Origin: Reyranella aquatilis
GTDB taxonomy: Bacteria > Pseudomonadota > Alphaproteobacteria > Reyranellales > Reyranellaceae
Length of the DNA stretch: 64,000 bases
Assembly (NCBI RefSeq): GCF_020880995.1
Contig: NZ_JAJISD010000005.1
Coordinates: 248,001-312,000, forward strand
Reading direction: 5' to 3'
This document shows, piece by piece, positions 43,007 through 52,462 of this stretch. Under the pieces are notes generated by a model. That model was not told the origin of the DNA. It was given only the letters and a program-made list of their open reading frames with translations, and ran no database searches. Made by a program: the position numbers and the translations under genes. Numbering within the stretch: position 1 is the first letter of the stretch; each line of letters opens with the position of its first letter.

Positions 43007-44389
43007 TGTGCTGAAGGTTCAGCAAAAGCCCTGAGGGGTGGTCATGGCATGTTGGTGATGTTGCAAGTCACCGACCCCGTTGAATGGGAGCACACCATGA
43101 CCAAGCGAGGGGGTAAGGGGGAAGTTGTCGATCTGAAAGAGCTGCTGTCTCGGGACGGGGAGTTCCTGCGCGAGGCGGTTCAGACGCTGGTGCAAGAGGC
43201 GCTCGAGGCGGAGATGGCGGAGGCGATCGGTGCGGCGAAAGGGGAGCGCACGGCGGGCCGGCTGTCGTACCGCAGCGGCTATTACGGTCGGACGCTGATG
43301 ACGCGGGTTGGGACGCTGGAGCTGCGAGTTCCGCAGGATCGTGCGGGTCGGTTCTCGACCGAGCTGTTCGAGCGCTACCAGCGGTCGGAGAAGGCTTTGG
43401 TTGGGGCGCTGGCGGAGATGTACGTGCAGGGGGTGTCGACGCGCAAGGTCAAGGCGGTGACGGAAGCGCTGTGCGGGCACAGCTTCTCGGCCTCGTCGAT
43501 CAGCCAGATCAACAAGGGACTGGATGCGAGCCTGAAGGCGTTTGCCGAGCGGCGACTGGCCGAGGCCTACCCGTACCTGATCCTGGATGCGCGCTACGAG
43601 CGAGTGCGCGAGGGTGGGTTATCGCCAGCCAGGCAGTGCTGGTGGCGATCGGGGTGGACTGGGAGGGTCGCCGGCAGGTGCTGGCAGTCGATCTGGCCAA
43701 CCGCGAGAGCCGGTCGAGCTGGAAGGACTTCCTGCTGGCGCTGAAGGGCCGCGGCCTGCACGGCGTAGAGTTCGTGGTGTCCGACGACCACCCCGGGCTG
43801 AAGGCGGCGATCCGGGAAGTGCTGCCGGAGGCGGCCTGGCAGCGCTGCTACGTGCACTTCCTGCGCAATGCGCTCGACTACGTGCCGCGCCGGGTCAAGG
43901 ACGACTGCCTGAGGGAGCTGCGCTGGATGTACGACCAGCGCGACCTGGCCGAGGTCCGGCGCGATCTCGCGGCCTGGCTCGGCAAGTGGCAGGCCAAGTA
44001 TCCGAAGCTCTGCAGCTGGGTCGAGGACAACCTCGAGGAGACGCTGACCTATTACCGGCTGCCGCTGGCCCATCACAAGCACATGAAGAGCACCAACATG
44101 CTGGAGCGGCTTAACCAGGAGATCAAGCGGCGGACCCACGTGGTGCGGATCTTCCCCAATGCCGCCAGCTGCCCGCGCCTGGTGCGCGCGCTCGCCGTCG
44201 AGACCGATGAGAATTGGCTCGGGGCCATCCGCTATCCAATATGGATCATCTCAAGGAACACAAGAAGCTGACTGTCAGATTGGCCGCCTGACGGCGGCGG
44301 GCGCGGGCGGCGCTGCGCGATTGCGGGGGCTCCGCGCCACCCGCGCCCCGACTTCATCGACATCGCCTCTTGCTGAACTTGACGCACAC
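43007..44389 (+). mobile_element. IS256-family insertion sequence (copy with frameshifted transposase)
   Basis: The left end TGTGCTGAAGGTTCAGCAA (43007-43025) matches the reverse complement of the right end around 44366-44389 in TGTGC and GTTCAGCAA blocks, giving imperfect terminal repeats. The length of about 1.38 kb fits the family. It carries the transposase at 43097-44291. Target duplications were not clear by eye. Confidence 0.75.
43097..44291 (+). pseudogene. IS256-family transposase, two frameshifts
   Basis: Reading from ATG 43097 (MTKRGGKGEVVDLKELLS) the transposase is intact for about 173 codons. It loses frame near 43611-43620, where REGG should run into VIASQAVLVAIG; one base appears deleted. 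The second part continues to about 44236, where another single-base deletion turns the usual NMDHLKEHKK tail out of frame; TGA of the tail is at 44289-44291. The DDE region shows DARYE, VSDDHPGLKAA and a late Glu in NMLERLNQEIKRR. Both lesions could also be sequencing errors; as read, no full transposase is made. Confidence 0.85.
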
Positions 44390-45401
44390 AACTAAAGTCC
44401 GTCACGCGGGCAGAGCCCTCGTTCCGCGCTATCGGGCTCGATCTTGTAGCGGCCTCCACCGTTCCATGATCTGTTCGGACTAGATGGCGGCATTGTCGAG
44501 GTCCTGCAGCGGTTCGAGGATCTACCGGCGCCCGAGACCTAGGTAGTACGAACCGCTGAGTTCGCCTTTCATGTAGCTGGGGTAGATAAGGCCGCAGTCC
44601 CTCCTCAAGCGGTCTTGGTCCGCTTACGGCGCGCCTTGGCCGCCTCAAAGCTCCGCACCTGTCGTGACTTCAGGCGACCAAACGCATCCTCCGTCACGGT
44701 AGTAGTAAACAATGGCCTGCGTGGTGGAGCCAGAACCGTCTGGTTGCATCGGGCGCGAGTGGGTCGCCGTACGCGATATTCAGCGGGTCCGCACCCAGCT
44801 GTCTGGAGCCAGTAAAGGCGCAGATCTGTAGATTCGCGTAATTTTATTTCGGTAGTATTGCGTCCTATAACTCGCCTGCTGCGCAACTTATCGTCGGGTT
44901 GTATCGGTCTATGTGCTGCTCCGCTTGGGGCGACATAGATCGTCCTATCATGCAACCTACAGGCGACTATACAATCATGAATCTGTCAAAACCGGGGCGT
45001 CGGGCTCCTGCCGATGCCGAATAATGTGGCAATTGAGACACAGCGCGGGGTCCAAATGGCCCTTCTCGGCGACTGTTTCTTGACCCATTGCGCAAGTTGG
45101 GTCTTTTATTATTTCGTTCTGATCGATAAGAGAGGGAGAATGATTCGCTTCGCTCTCTCGACAAAGGCCAACTTTAACATCTTGAAAAACATATATAAAT
45201 TATCGTAGTGCTCCTTGCGATCAGGCATGGATGCTTGCGACGTGACGGTATTTTTGTCGGTATTTTTCAGTTGCCTTCATCCACATCGGTGGATAATTTT
45301 GGGAAGGTGGATAGCGAGTTGCTAAAAGCAACCGAATTGTAACAAAGTCACACCAAACCTCCTCTTTGAGTGCCGTATTCTAGGTTAAAGCGGAGGCGTC
45401 T
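44390..45401. other. 1.0-kb stretch without a recognised gene, AT-richer toward the integrase
   Basis: No frame has a known domain. A minus-strand frame at 44605-44955 ends in a basic tail (AAKARRKRTKTA) but the rest is unlike a protein family. The last 350 bases are clearly poorer in GC than the rest of the window. This is the expected place for the element's attachment site and integrase promoter, but no tRNA gene or duplicated att core is visible. Confidence 0.5.
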
Positions 45402-46748
45402 ATGCTCACGGTCACTGCGCTTAAGCGACTGAAGCCGAGAGACAGAGACTACAAGGTGTCGGACCGCGATAGCATGTACGCCGTGGTGAAGCCGTCGGGT
45501 GTAATTATATTTCGCTACGATTACCGGCTAAACGGGCGCCGGGAGACCCTCACGATCGGGCGCTTCGGGGCAGACGGAACCAGCTTGGTCGGCGCCAGGG
45601 AGCAGTGCCTGGAGGCTCGTCGCTCGGTCGCCGAGGGAAAGTCGCCCGCCCAGGAGAAACAGAGACGCAAAAGGCGGCTCAAGGAGGCAACGAACTTCGG
45701 CGACTTTGGCGGCCGATGGATAGCGAATGCGCCCATGGCGGACAGCACTCGCAATATGCGTCGGATCATCTACCAAAGAGACATTTTCCCTCTCTGGAAG
45801 AACCGGTTACTCGCAGAGGTTACGCCCGATGATCTTCGCGCGCTATGTGGAAAGGTGCGCGACCGCGGTGCGCCGGCGACGGCCATCCATATCCGCGACA
45901 TCGTCAAACAGATCTTCGGCTTCGCGATCCTCCATGGCGAGAAGGTCGCCAATCCGGCCGACCAGGTGGGTAAGGCGTCCATCGCGACCCTTGCACCGAA
46001 GGATCGCGCCCTGTCCCGCAAGGAGATCCGCTTCCTATTCGAGCTGCTCAAACAGGTATCGACCCAGCCGGCCATCCGCATCGGTTTCCATCTCATTCTC
46101 CTCACCATGGTGCGCAAGGGCGAGCTCCAGGATGCCACCTGGGACGAGATCGACTTCGACAACGCCGTCTGGACGATTCCCAAGGAGCGCATGAAGCGCG
46201 GCCGCGCTCACAACGTCTATCTGTCCCGCCAGTCGCTCGAACTCATGCGGGATCTCAAGGCCAGGGCGGGGTCGTCTCGCTATCTGATGCCGTCGCCGCA
46301 CAACGCCGAGGCGCCCCTGTCGCGCGCGACCCTCAACCGCGTCACAACAGCAATTGCCGCCCGGGCTGAGAAGGATGGTGTGGCGCTGGAGCCCTTCACC
46401 GTGCACGACCTTCGTCGCACCGGCTCGACGCTCCTGAACGAGCTCGGCTTCAACGGCGACTGGATCGAAAAGTGCCTGGCCCACGAGGATGGCCGTTCGT
46501 CCCGGGGCGTCTACAACAAGGCGGAATATGAATACCAGCGGCGCCACATGCTCCAGGAATGGGCGGACATGATCGATTCGTGGGTGGAGGGCCGCCAGCG
46601 GCGGCCGGCGCTCTATCCGCCGCGCCCGGGAGCGGGTTCGGGCGACGCCTCCTCTGCAGGAGACGATCAGGCCCGCAGGATGCCGCGTGACGCTCTTTCG
46701 GCGGATGCCGCGCTAGCGTCGTCGGAACGAAACCGCACGGCAACATAA
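45402..46748 (+). CDS. P4-type tyrosine integrase (DUF4102 N-terminus)
   Basis: A 448-residue site-specific recombinase. The N-terminal DUF4102-like domain starts LTVTALKRLKPRDRDYKVSD, with KPSGVIIFRYDYRLNGRRE and the LTIGRFG strand, followed by the ARREQ-like helix. Catalytic residues: Arg in MVRKGELQDA, HxxR in FTVHDLRRTG, His in KCLAHEDG and nucleophile Tyr in RGVYNKAEY. The full set argues for an active enzyme. The C-terminus has an extra low-complexity tail of about 45 residues after WADMIDSW. These integrases normally sit at one end of a genomic island; here no tRNA is visible next to it. Confidence 0.92.
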   Translation: MLTVTALKRLKPRDRDYKVSDRDSMYAVVKPSGVIIFRYDYRLNGRRETLTIGRFGADGTSLVGAREQCLEARRSVAEGKSPAQEKQRRKRRLKEATNFGDFGGRWIANAPMADSTRNMRRIIYQRDIFPLWKNRLLAEVTPDDLRALCGKVRDRGAPATAIHIRDIVKQIFGFAILHGEKVANPADQVGKASIATLAPKDRALSRKEIRFLFELLKQVSTQPAIRIGFHLILLTMVRKGELQDATWDEIDFDNAVWTIPKERMKRGRAHNVYLSRQSLELMRDLKARAGSSRYLMPSPHNAEAPLSRATLNRVTTAIAARAEKDGVALEPFTVHDLRRTGSTLLNELGFNGDWIEKCLAHEDGRSSRGVYNKAEYEYQRRHMLQEWADMIDSWVEGRQRRPALYPPRPGAGSGDASSAGDDQARRMPRDALSADAALASSERNRTAT

Positions 46749-47085
46749 GGCCGTTGGCGGCCCGCAGTTGCATGCGCCACGCAACTTGCCGACTATCGTG
46801 CTCGGCAGCAGCCGCAGCTCGAGCGGTCCTCATCTTGCTGAACCGCTACCGCCGATGCGCATCTTCATCGAGCCGCCGTTCGTCTCATCGATCGCGCGAA
46901 CGAGCTTGGATTGACAAACCCCAGTCACAATTGTGCGAAAGCGCGAGGCTTCCCGGTCGGCGCGATGCATCGCTGCGCGCCGACTATGCTGACGGTATGA
47001 GTGACGGTATCCGGCCAAAGATGCCTGCCGGACTCGCCAATAAATGAAGGGTGATTTCTCCCCTGTTGATAATCGAGGGAGAATG

Positions 47086-48462
47086 ATGAAGAAGCTTCTA
47101 CTTGGCTCAACCGCCTTGGTCGTCGGCGGGTTGATGGCCGCCCCGGCCATGGCCGCCGATCCGATCAAGATCAGCGTGGGTGGTTACTACACCTTCTACG
47201 CTATCGCCGGCGGCATCCAGTCGACCTACGCCACTGACGGCACGTGGGCGCAGTACAAGGGCCTCAACTTCCAGCAGGAAGGTGAAATCCACTTCATTGG
47301 CCAGACCAAGCTGGACAACGGCACCTCGGTCGGTATCCACGTCGAACTCGAAGCCTGGAACCCGCGCCAGGACGTGATCGGCCCGTCGTACATCGACGAA
47401 GCCTTCCTGTTCGCCTTCGGCGGCTGGGGTCGTGTCGAGTTCGGTGGCCGCGATCCGGCCTCGTACCGTATGTACTACGGCACGCCGTCCGCACTGATCG
47501 GCTTCGGCGCGATTCAGCACAACACGAACTTCAGCTGGGCCAACCAGTCCGTCACGCTGAACAATAAGGCGTGGTTTCACGCCACAACGACGACAAATGC
47601 CGGCCAGGTTCAGGATGCACAGGGCATCAACTACTTCACCCCGCGCTTCCAGGGCTTGCAGGTCGGCGTCGGCTATCGTCCGAAGGTCAACTTCGTAACT
47701 GGCCAGTTCGCCCTCAACCCGAACAACGTCGGCCCAACGACCAACACGGCCGGCATCTGCGGTTACGGCAATGCGACATCGTCGCCGAACTGCTCCACGG
47801 CGGACTACTCCTACCAGGACGTGTTCGACATCGGCGCCAACTACCTGAACAAGTTCGGCGACGTCAGCGTAGCGCTCTACGGCGCGTTCATGTACGGCTC
47901 CTTCGTGCCTGGCAATCGGCCGTTCGCCGCGTCCGCTAACATGGTGACCGGCGCGAACCTGACGTCATGGAAGCAGTGGGTTGTCGGCGCCCAGTTCGGC
48001 TTCAAGGGCTTTACCTTGGGTGGCGCGGTCGGCTGGGACAACAATGGCATTGGTTCGAACTACTACACTGGTGTGGACAACGACACGCGGTTCTACACCG
48101 CGGGTCTGATGTACGAGACCGGCCCTTGGCAGATGTCCTTCGGCTGGACGGGCTCCTACAACACAAACGGCAATGGCTCGGCCGTTGTGCAGACCGTCGC
48201 GACGGGCACCAGCCTCGGCACCGGCGTGACTCCGACCGGTGTCCCCGGCGTAAACAGCACGGCTTTCGCGGGTCCGAATAACCCGGCTTCCCTCCGATTC
48301 GGCCAGGAGTCGGTCAACAAGTGGGAGATCGGCGTCAACTATGCGCTCGGACCGGGCGTGAAGCTCACGGGCGGCGGTCTATTGTACAACGCGTCAGGTC
48401 CCAGCAATGCGGTCAGCGGCAATAGCTGGGGCTTGCTGATGGGCATGGATCTCCGCTTCTAG
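47086..48462 (+). CDS. outer-membrane porin (porin_4-like)
   Basis: A 458-residue beta-barrel. The signal KKLLLGSTALVVGGLMAAPAMA is followed by the mature start ADPIKISVGGYYTFYAIAGG, and the C-terminus is aromatic (LLMGMDLRF), the beta-barrel insertion signal. Constriction-loop hints are GRVEFGGRDPASYRMYYG and repeated aromatic girdle strands (MYETGPWQMSFGWTGSYN). I took ATG 47086; ATG 47083 is only 2 bases from GAGGGA. A strong terminator follows. It looks like an intact host-type porin inside a decayed neighbourhood. Confidence 0.9.
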   Translation: MKKLLLGSTALVVGGLMAAPAMAADPIKISVGGYYTFYAIAGGIQSTYATDGTWAQYKGLNFQQEGEIHFIGQTKLDNGTSVGIHVELEAWNPRQDVIGPSYIDEAFLFAFGGWGRVEFGGRDPASYRMYYGTPSALIGFGAIQHNTNFSWANQSVTLNNKAWFHATTTTNAGQVQDAQGINYFTPRFQGLQVGVGYRPKVNFVTGQFALNPNNVGPTTNTAGICGYGNATSSPNCSTADYSYQDVFDIGANYLNKFGDVSVALYGAFMYGSFVPGNRPFAASANMVTGANLTSWKQWVVGAQFGFKGFTLGGAVGWDNNGIGSNYYTGVDNDTRFYTAGLMYETGPWQMSFGWTGSYNTNGNGSAVVQTVATGTSLGTGVTPTGVPGVNSTAFAGPNNPASLRFGQESVNKWEIGVNYALGPGVKLTGGGLLYNASGPSNAVSGNSWGLLMGMDLRF

Positions 48463-48489
48463 TCGCTTCGCCGACTTGGCGGATTATGG

Positions 48490-48527
48490 GCGGGCCCCTC
48501 TCCCCAACGGGGGCCCGCTCCTTTTTT
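48490..48527 (+). terminator. rho-independent terminator of the porin gene
   Basis: GCGGGCCCC pairs with GGGGCCCGC, a stem of at least nine GC-rich pairs around about a dozen bases, followed by TCCTTTTTT. It starts 27 bases after the porin stop. Confidence 0.85.
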
Positions 48528-49019
48528 GGTGTGCCTTGCCGGATCTCTACCAGCTTTGCCGAGTAAGTGCTTCGAAGTCCGCGTTCGCGAGCCAGGCACT
48601 GCCGGCGATCGGAAAGAATAGGGCAGCAGCGCTCTCCGGCCTCAGGCGTGACATGCGTTCCTCCGCCTCCGCGAGCAGGCGATCTAGTGTGGCCAGCCTC
48701 CGGAAGCTCGTCGCGCCGAACGGAGCACGCACCCAGTCTCAGTCGTCGTCGAGCGACGCCACGCTCACCAGCTCTTCCCGGCCATAGAGGGACGATACCC
48801 CATATCGTCAAGCGCTTGACCGGCACGGCCGTCTGCCAGCGCAAGTCGGAGAGAACATGGTGGTTGAGTGGCACGCCGCCCTGACGCCGGCGAAAGTGGC
48901 CAGCGGTCTCTGTCAGGCGTTCGACAGCACGAGCGTCTACCACTCCCTCGATGCGGGCATACAAGCACAAGACCGGCCGGAAGAGAGCGGCGGGAGCCGT
49001 TGACCGGGACGTGCGCGGG
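48528..49019. other. decayed stretch after the porin
   Basis: No frame shows a recognisable domain. Minus-strand frames run on from the recombinase remnant at 49020-49400 but lose similarity to recombinases after FDLSST. The region is best described as scrambled remains. Confidence 0.5.
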
Positions 49020-49400
49020 CTGACGCGTCGAGCTGAGATCAAAGCCCAGACTACGGCGGACCGCGAGATAGCGTTCAAGCTCGTTGGTCTCGGTGCTCAC
49101 GGCGTATCTCCGTCCGTCGGCCACTCTTGCCCCACCGCGCGCAGGTCCTCCACGTCCATCTTGGCGTAGATCATTGTGGAGGCGCGCGAGCGGTGCCGCG
49201 GCAAGTTGCCGATCTGGGCGAGCGACGCGCCACGCCGGACCATACTCGTCGCGAAGCTGTGCCGCGGGATAGTGAAACCGATGACGCGGGCCGGCGGCTT
49301 CAACCCAGTCTTCCCGAACCGCCTCCGTCAGAATGTGGTTGAGCATCTGTGCGTCGGCAAAGGGTGCATGCGGCTTGCGCGCGCGGACGAACAGCGTGCG
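49020..49400 (-). pseudogene. remnants of two tandem tyrosine recombinases (RIT-like)
   Basis: Reading on the minus strand from about 49400: a frame with VRARKPHAPFADAQ and MLNHILTEAVRE breaks by a frameshift and continues as ARVIGFTIPRHSFATSMVRRG, then QIGNLPRHRSRASTMIYAK. It supplies the His/Arg and Tyr positions of a tyrosine recombinase and stops at 49097. A GTG at 49100, overlapping that stop (GTGA), starts ETNELERYLAVRRSLGFDLSS, the typical N-terminus of a second recombinase, which breaks up by 49020. Two head-to-tail overlapping recombinases are typical of recombinase-in-trio (RIT) elements; the third gene and the ends are not seen. Confidence 0.65.
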
Positions 49401-49547
49401 CGAAGTACCGACCCGACTTTGGCGAAAGTAGCCGGCGATGGCTTCGATCGGCCGCAGGCCAACCCCGCCAGCAGCAGCATGGCGTAGTAGCGCCGCCCGA
49501 CAACCAGTTCCCGACTGAGCCCAGGTCTCGCCCGAACAGCGGAGCGC

Positions 49548-49757
49548 ATGGCGACGTTGGTGGTCGACAACGTGAGCTGCGCCAGCTGCCGCTACATCGT
49601 TGAACAGACGCTCCCGGCAATGGCTGACGTCCGCCGTGTGGAGGTACCCTTCAAGACGAAGACCGCCGCAGTCCTGTTCGACGATGCGGCAACCTCTGTC
49701 GCCGCGATGGCCGAAGCCACAATCCAGTCAGGCTATCCCTCGAAGGGGACGCAATGA
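49548..49757 (+). CDS. MerP-like heavy-metal-associated (HMA) domain protein
   Basis: A 69-residue HMA protein. Metal motif is VSCASCRYIVEQTL (Cys-x-x-Cys), followed by the MerP-like tail DDAATSVAAMAEATIQSGYPSK. A typical periplasmic MerP has a signal peptide of about 20 residues; here translation appears to start directly at the domain (ATG 49548, GGAG upstream), so the copy is either cytoplasmic or lost its signal in the upstream breakpoint. It overlaps the next remnant by four bases (ATGA). It would bind Hg(II) or a similar soft metal. Confidence 0.8.
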   Translation: MATLVVDNVSCASCRYIVEQTLPAMADVRRVEVPFKTKTAAVLFDDAATSVAAMAEATIQSGYPSKGTQ

Positions 49758-49843
49758 CCGATGCTGCGACCATCATCCTGCGGTCGACCATCGTTTCTCC
49801 GCGTTGTGGTCACCGCGAGACAGAGGCACGGCAGCAACCGTGA
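49754..49843 (+). pseudogene. remnant of a GDCCVxC-type metal protein
   Basis: A 29-residue frame from an ATG overlapping the HMA stop. TIILRSTIVSPRCGHRETEA matches the start of small GDCCVxC-domain proteins found next to mer genes. The protein ends at TGA 49841-49843, before the GDCCVxC motif; no continuation of that motif is visible. It is a truncated copy. Confidence 0.6.
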
Positions 49844-50076
49844 CAACGCTTGAAGCCGGCAAGGACGCCGGACAACCTAGCCAGCGTTGAGAGAGCGCGT
49901 CATGTACGGCGATCTCCCCGCCTACGGCCTGTGGTAGCTGCTGATCATCCACTCGACGATCCACATCTTCTTCGCATTACCTTCTTCACACCGCAGACGG
50001 AACGCGGCAGGCGCTCCTTCAGCGCGTTTCTCGTGGCGTTGTTCACGAAGACGTACGGATTCCCGCTGACGATCTA

Positions 50077-51599
50077 GTCGGCCGTTAAGAAGCCGGATTG
50101 AGGGTTGGGTTGCTATGGGGGCTGGTCGTCATTGCGGCCAGGATCAGGCACAATAATATCCTTAGCCAGGCGAGGATGCGCCTGAAGTTGTATCCGGCGG
50201 CGGTGAGGATGGCGTTTGCGGCATCGCCGGCGTGTCCCTTGAGGTAGCAGCGGCCGAGGTGGCCTTGCTCTTTCATGTGGCCGATGAGGGGCTCGACGGC
50301 GGATCGCCGCCGCAGCTCTCGCTTGATGGCACCGAAGACGCCGCGCTTCTGTCCGGAGATGAAGACGCTGCGCGGCTTGGGCGCATCGTGTCCGCGGTAT
50401 CCCTTGTCGACGTAGACCCGTTCGATCTCGCGCCCGGTGAGGCGTTGGGTGTCCTCGATGACGGCCCGCAAGGTGTGGCCATCGTAGGGATTGCCCGGCA
50501 GTGCGGCGGCGTGCAGCACGAACTGTCCGCCCGGGGCACGGGCGTTGGTGGTGACGATCGAGACCTTGACGCCGAACTCGTAGGGCGCGCGAGCCTTACC
50601 CTTGCCGATGCACTCGACCTCCGGTGCGTGGAACGAATAGAGCTTCCAACCGCGCTGGCGCTGGCGTTGCGAGCGGATCTGCGAGGCACGCGAGAGTGGG
50701 CTCTCGAAGGCCGCCTCGACGGGCTCGTGGCCGGCGATCTTGCGGCGGATATCGCGGATCAGCCGCCCCAGGCGGGTGCGCAGGAAGCGCACTTCTCGAT
50801 GGTGGCGTTTGAACTGCTTGGCGTGGGCGTAACGCCCCGCCATCATCGCCGCCCGCTGGGTGACGCGGACGTAGGATTGCCGTAGCCGCACGCCGTGGCG
50901 ACGGGCCAGGCGGTTCAATCCCTTGATCGCCGCGTGCAGCAGCCTGGCGACGGTCGGGAAGGCGATGTGCTTGGGCTGAACGGTGGTGTCGACCGTGATC
51001 CGCGCCAAGTCCCTGGTGCGCAGCGCCCCGCTTGTGTGGGCCACCCGCAGGCTCTCAGCCAGCAGCAGGTCGAGTTTGTCGCCCAGGCGCTTGCGCCAAT
51101 GGCTGAGGTCGGAGCGCTCGTGCGGGAAGCTGTGCTGGAAGAACGTCTCGCCGGTGAAGTACTGGAAATACGGATCGTAGACCCAGCGCTCGCAGACGCC
51201 TTCGTCGGACAGCCCGAACATGTGCTTGAGCAGCAGCAGACCGATCACGAAGCGGCTCTCTATCCCCGGACGGCCTTTGTCGCTGTAAAGCGGTGCGATC
51301 TCTGCGTCGATCCACGCCCAGTCGATCTTGCCGGCGAGCTGCACCAGTTCGTGCTTCGTGTTGATGATCTGGTCGAGCCTGGCCCGGAACAGATCGCCTT
51401 CCCTTGTCGCCTCGTGCTTCTTCGGCCGCATCGATCCCTCCGATGCGGCATCGAATCACGGCGCGCCGGAAGAGGGAATCCCCAAACGAAATCGCAAGGT
51501 TCTGGAGCGTCGAGACGCCAAACCTTGCAATCCAGATCTGCACCAACGCCGAAAAACGACCCGCCTTCAAACACTTGGCCGTTCTTCACGGGCGACCAC
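50077..51599 (-). mobile_element. IS5-family insertion sequence inside the ICMT gene
   Basis: A 1523-base element. Its ends share a CCGTnAAGAA block in inverted orientation (left GGCCGTTAAGAA, right read inward CGCCCGTGAAGAA). The flanking host sequence reads continuously if one CTA is removed (50074-50076 and 51600-51602), consistent with a short target duplication. It carries one intact transposase gene. Confidence 0.75.
50085..51431 (-). CDS. IS5-family DDE transposase
   Basis: A 448-residue transposase with no breaks. The N-terminal domain reads LVQLAGKIDWAWIDAEIAPL and LLLLKHMFGLSDEGVCERWV (DUF772-like). DDE residues lie in LARITVDTTVQPKHIAFP (first Asp), REIERVYVDKGYRGHDAP (second Asp) and SAVEPLIGHMKEQGHLGRCY (Glu). 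It fills most of the element at 50077-51599 and is probably active. Confidence 0.92.
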   Translation of the reverse strand: MRPKKHEATREGDLFRARLDQIINTKHELVQLAGKIDWAWIDAEIAPLYSDKGRPGIESRFVIGLLLLKHMFGLSDEGVCERWVYDPYFQYFTGETFFQHSFPHERSDLSHWRKRLGDKLDLLLAESLRVAHTSGALRTRDLARITVDTTVQPKHIAFPTVARLLHAAIKGLNRLARRHGVRLRQSYVRVTQRAAMMAGRYAHAKQFKRHHREVRFLRTRLGRLIRDIRRKIAGHEPVEAAFESPLSRASQIRSQRQRQRGWKLYSFHAPEVECIGKGKARAPYEFGVKVSIVTTNARAPGGQFVLHAAALPGNPYDGHTLRAVIEDTQRLTGREIERVYVDKGYRGHDAPKPRSVFISGQKRGVFGAIKRELRRRSAVEPLIGHMKEQGHLGRCYLKGHAGDAANAILTAAGYNFRRILAWLRILLCLILAAMTTSPHSNPTLNPAS

Positions 51600-52016
51600 C
51601 TACCTGCTCTCGAGGTGGCTGCAGAGCCGCTATCCCGAGGTCGACTGATTCTAGCAAGAGGCCGGGCACTTGCTGGAGGAGCTCTTCGGGTGGAACGAAC
51701 CTCCCCTTTCAGCGCGTTCCACCTCATGAGCGTCATCTTCATTGCCGGTGAAATCTGCGTGATCCCGATCGGCTTGTAAGTACGAAATGAGGCGCAGCGC
51801 AAGCACTAACTCGCGATGTCGGGCATCTATTCGTACGTCCGCCATCCGCAATCTATCGGCTTCATCCTGGTGATGTTTGGCTTCCTGCCGCAGTAGCTGA
51901 CCTTGCTCACCCTCGCCATGGTCCCCGTGCCGCTGGTCATATACATCCGCTTGGCGCGATGCGAGGAGAAGACAGCGCTGGCCGAATTCGACGCTGATAC
52001 GAGAACTACATACTAG

Positions 52017-52300
52017 AGTGCCGGGTCTTATCCCGCGGCTAGCAGATCTCCACGGCAGTCCGCCGCGTCATTAGGAAGACTGAGCATGACTAAGCTCGGG
52101 CGCCGGTACGAGACATTCAGGAAAAGAGAAGGCCCGTCCCCAGCTGGCGGCGAGGCACATGAACCGGTCACGCTGCCTCGGCGCCCGGACTGACCGCATG
52201 CGCCATGAGGTGCGAGCTATCACATCGCGATTCTTTGAGCTCGCAGTCAAATAGATGGCACACTTGCAAATCATGCCCACAGCTGAAGGCGGGACAACTT
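52017..52300. other. short stretch without a recognised gene
   Basis: No frame has a known domain; it separates the ICMT remnant from the IS630 remnant. Confidence 0.45.
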
Positions 52301-52462
52301 GTTTGCTCTCTGGCCGAGCTGCGCGACCGGGGCGTGACGGTGTCGTGCGACACGCTGTGGCGGTTCCTGCGCGAGGCAGGGATCAGCTTCAAAAAAAACC
52401 GTGTGATCGTGCCCCATAGCGTGGTGTAGGAGCGGTGTTTCAGAGCAGCGTTGGCTGCACGA

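Larger units (their letters stand above)
49902..52016 (+). pseudogene. isoprenylcysteine methyltransferase (ICMT/NnrU-like) gene split by an IS
   Basis: The left piece (49902-50076) reads MYGDLPAYGLW, then a stop codon and a frameshift, then RSFSAFLVALFTKTYGFPLTI. The right piece (51600-52016) continues YLLSRWLQSRYPEVD, QEAGHLLEELFGW and, after further shifts, RHPQSIGFILVMFGFLP and LTLAMVPVPLVIYIRLARCEEKTALAEF. Together they follow the order of a small ICMT-family membrane methyltransferase. The IS at 50077-51599 lies exactly between TI and YLL, with CTA on both sides. Several stops and shifts show the gene was decaying besides the insertion. Confidence 0.75.

Noticed and set aside
44605..44955. 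A 116-codon minus-strand frame with a basic C-terminus
   Set aside because: The composition before the tail is scattered and the length is compatible with chance; no support for a gene beyond being open.
45014..45208. A small 64-codon plus-strand frame before the integrase
   Set aside because: It has no ribosome-binding site and no family pattern, and it lies in an AT-rich stretch where chance frames are likely; kept only as part of the gene-free region.
46911..46939. TTGACA upstream of the porin as its promoter
   Set aside because: No good -10 hexamer at 16-18 bases and the position is 170 bases before the start codon; not enough to call.
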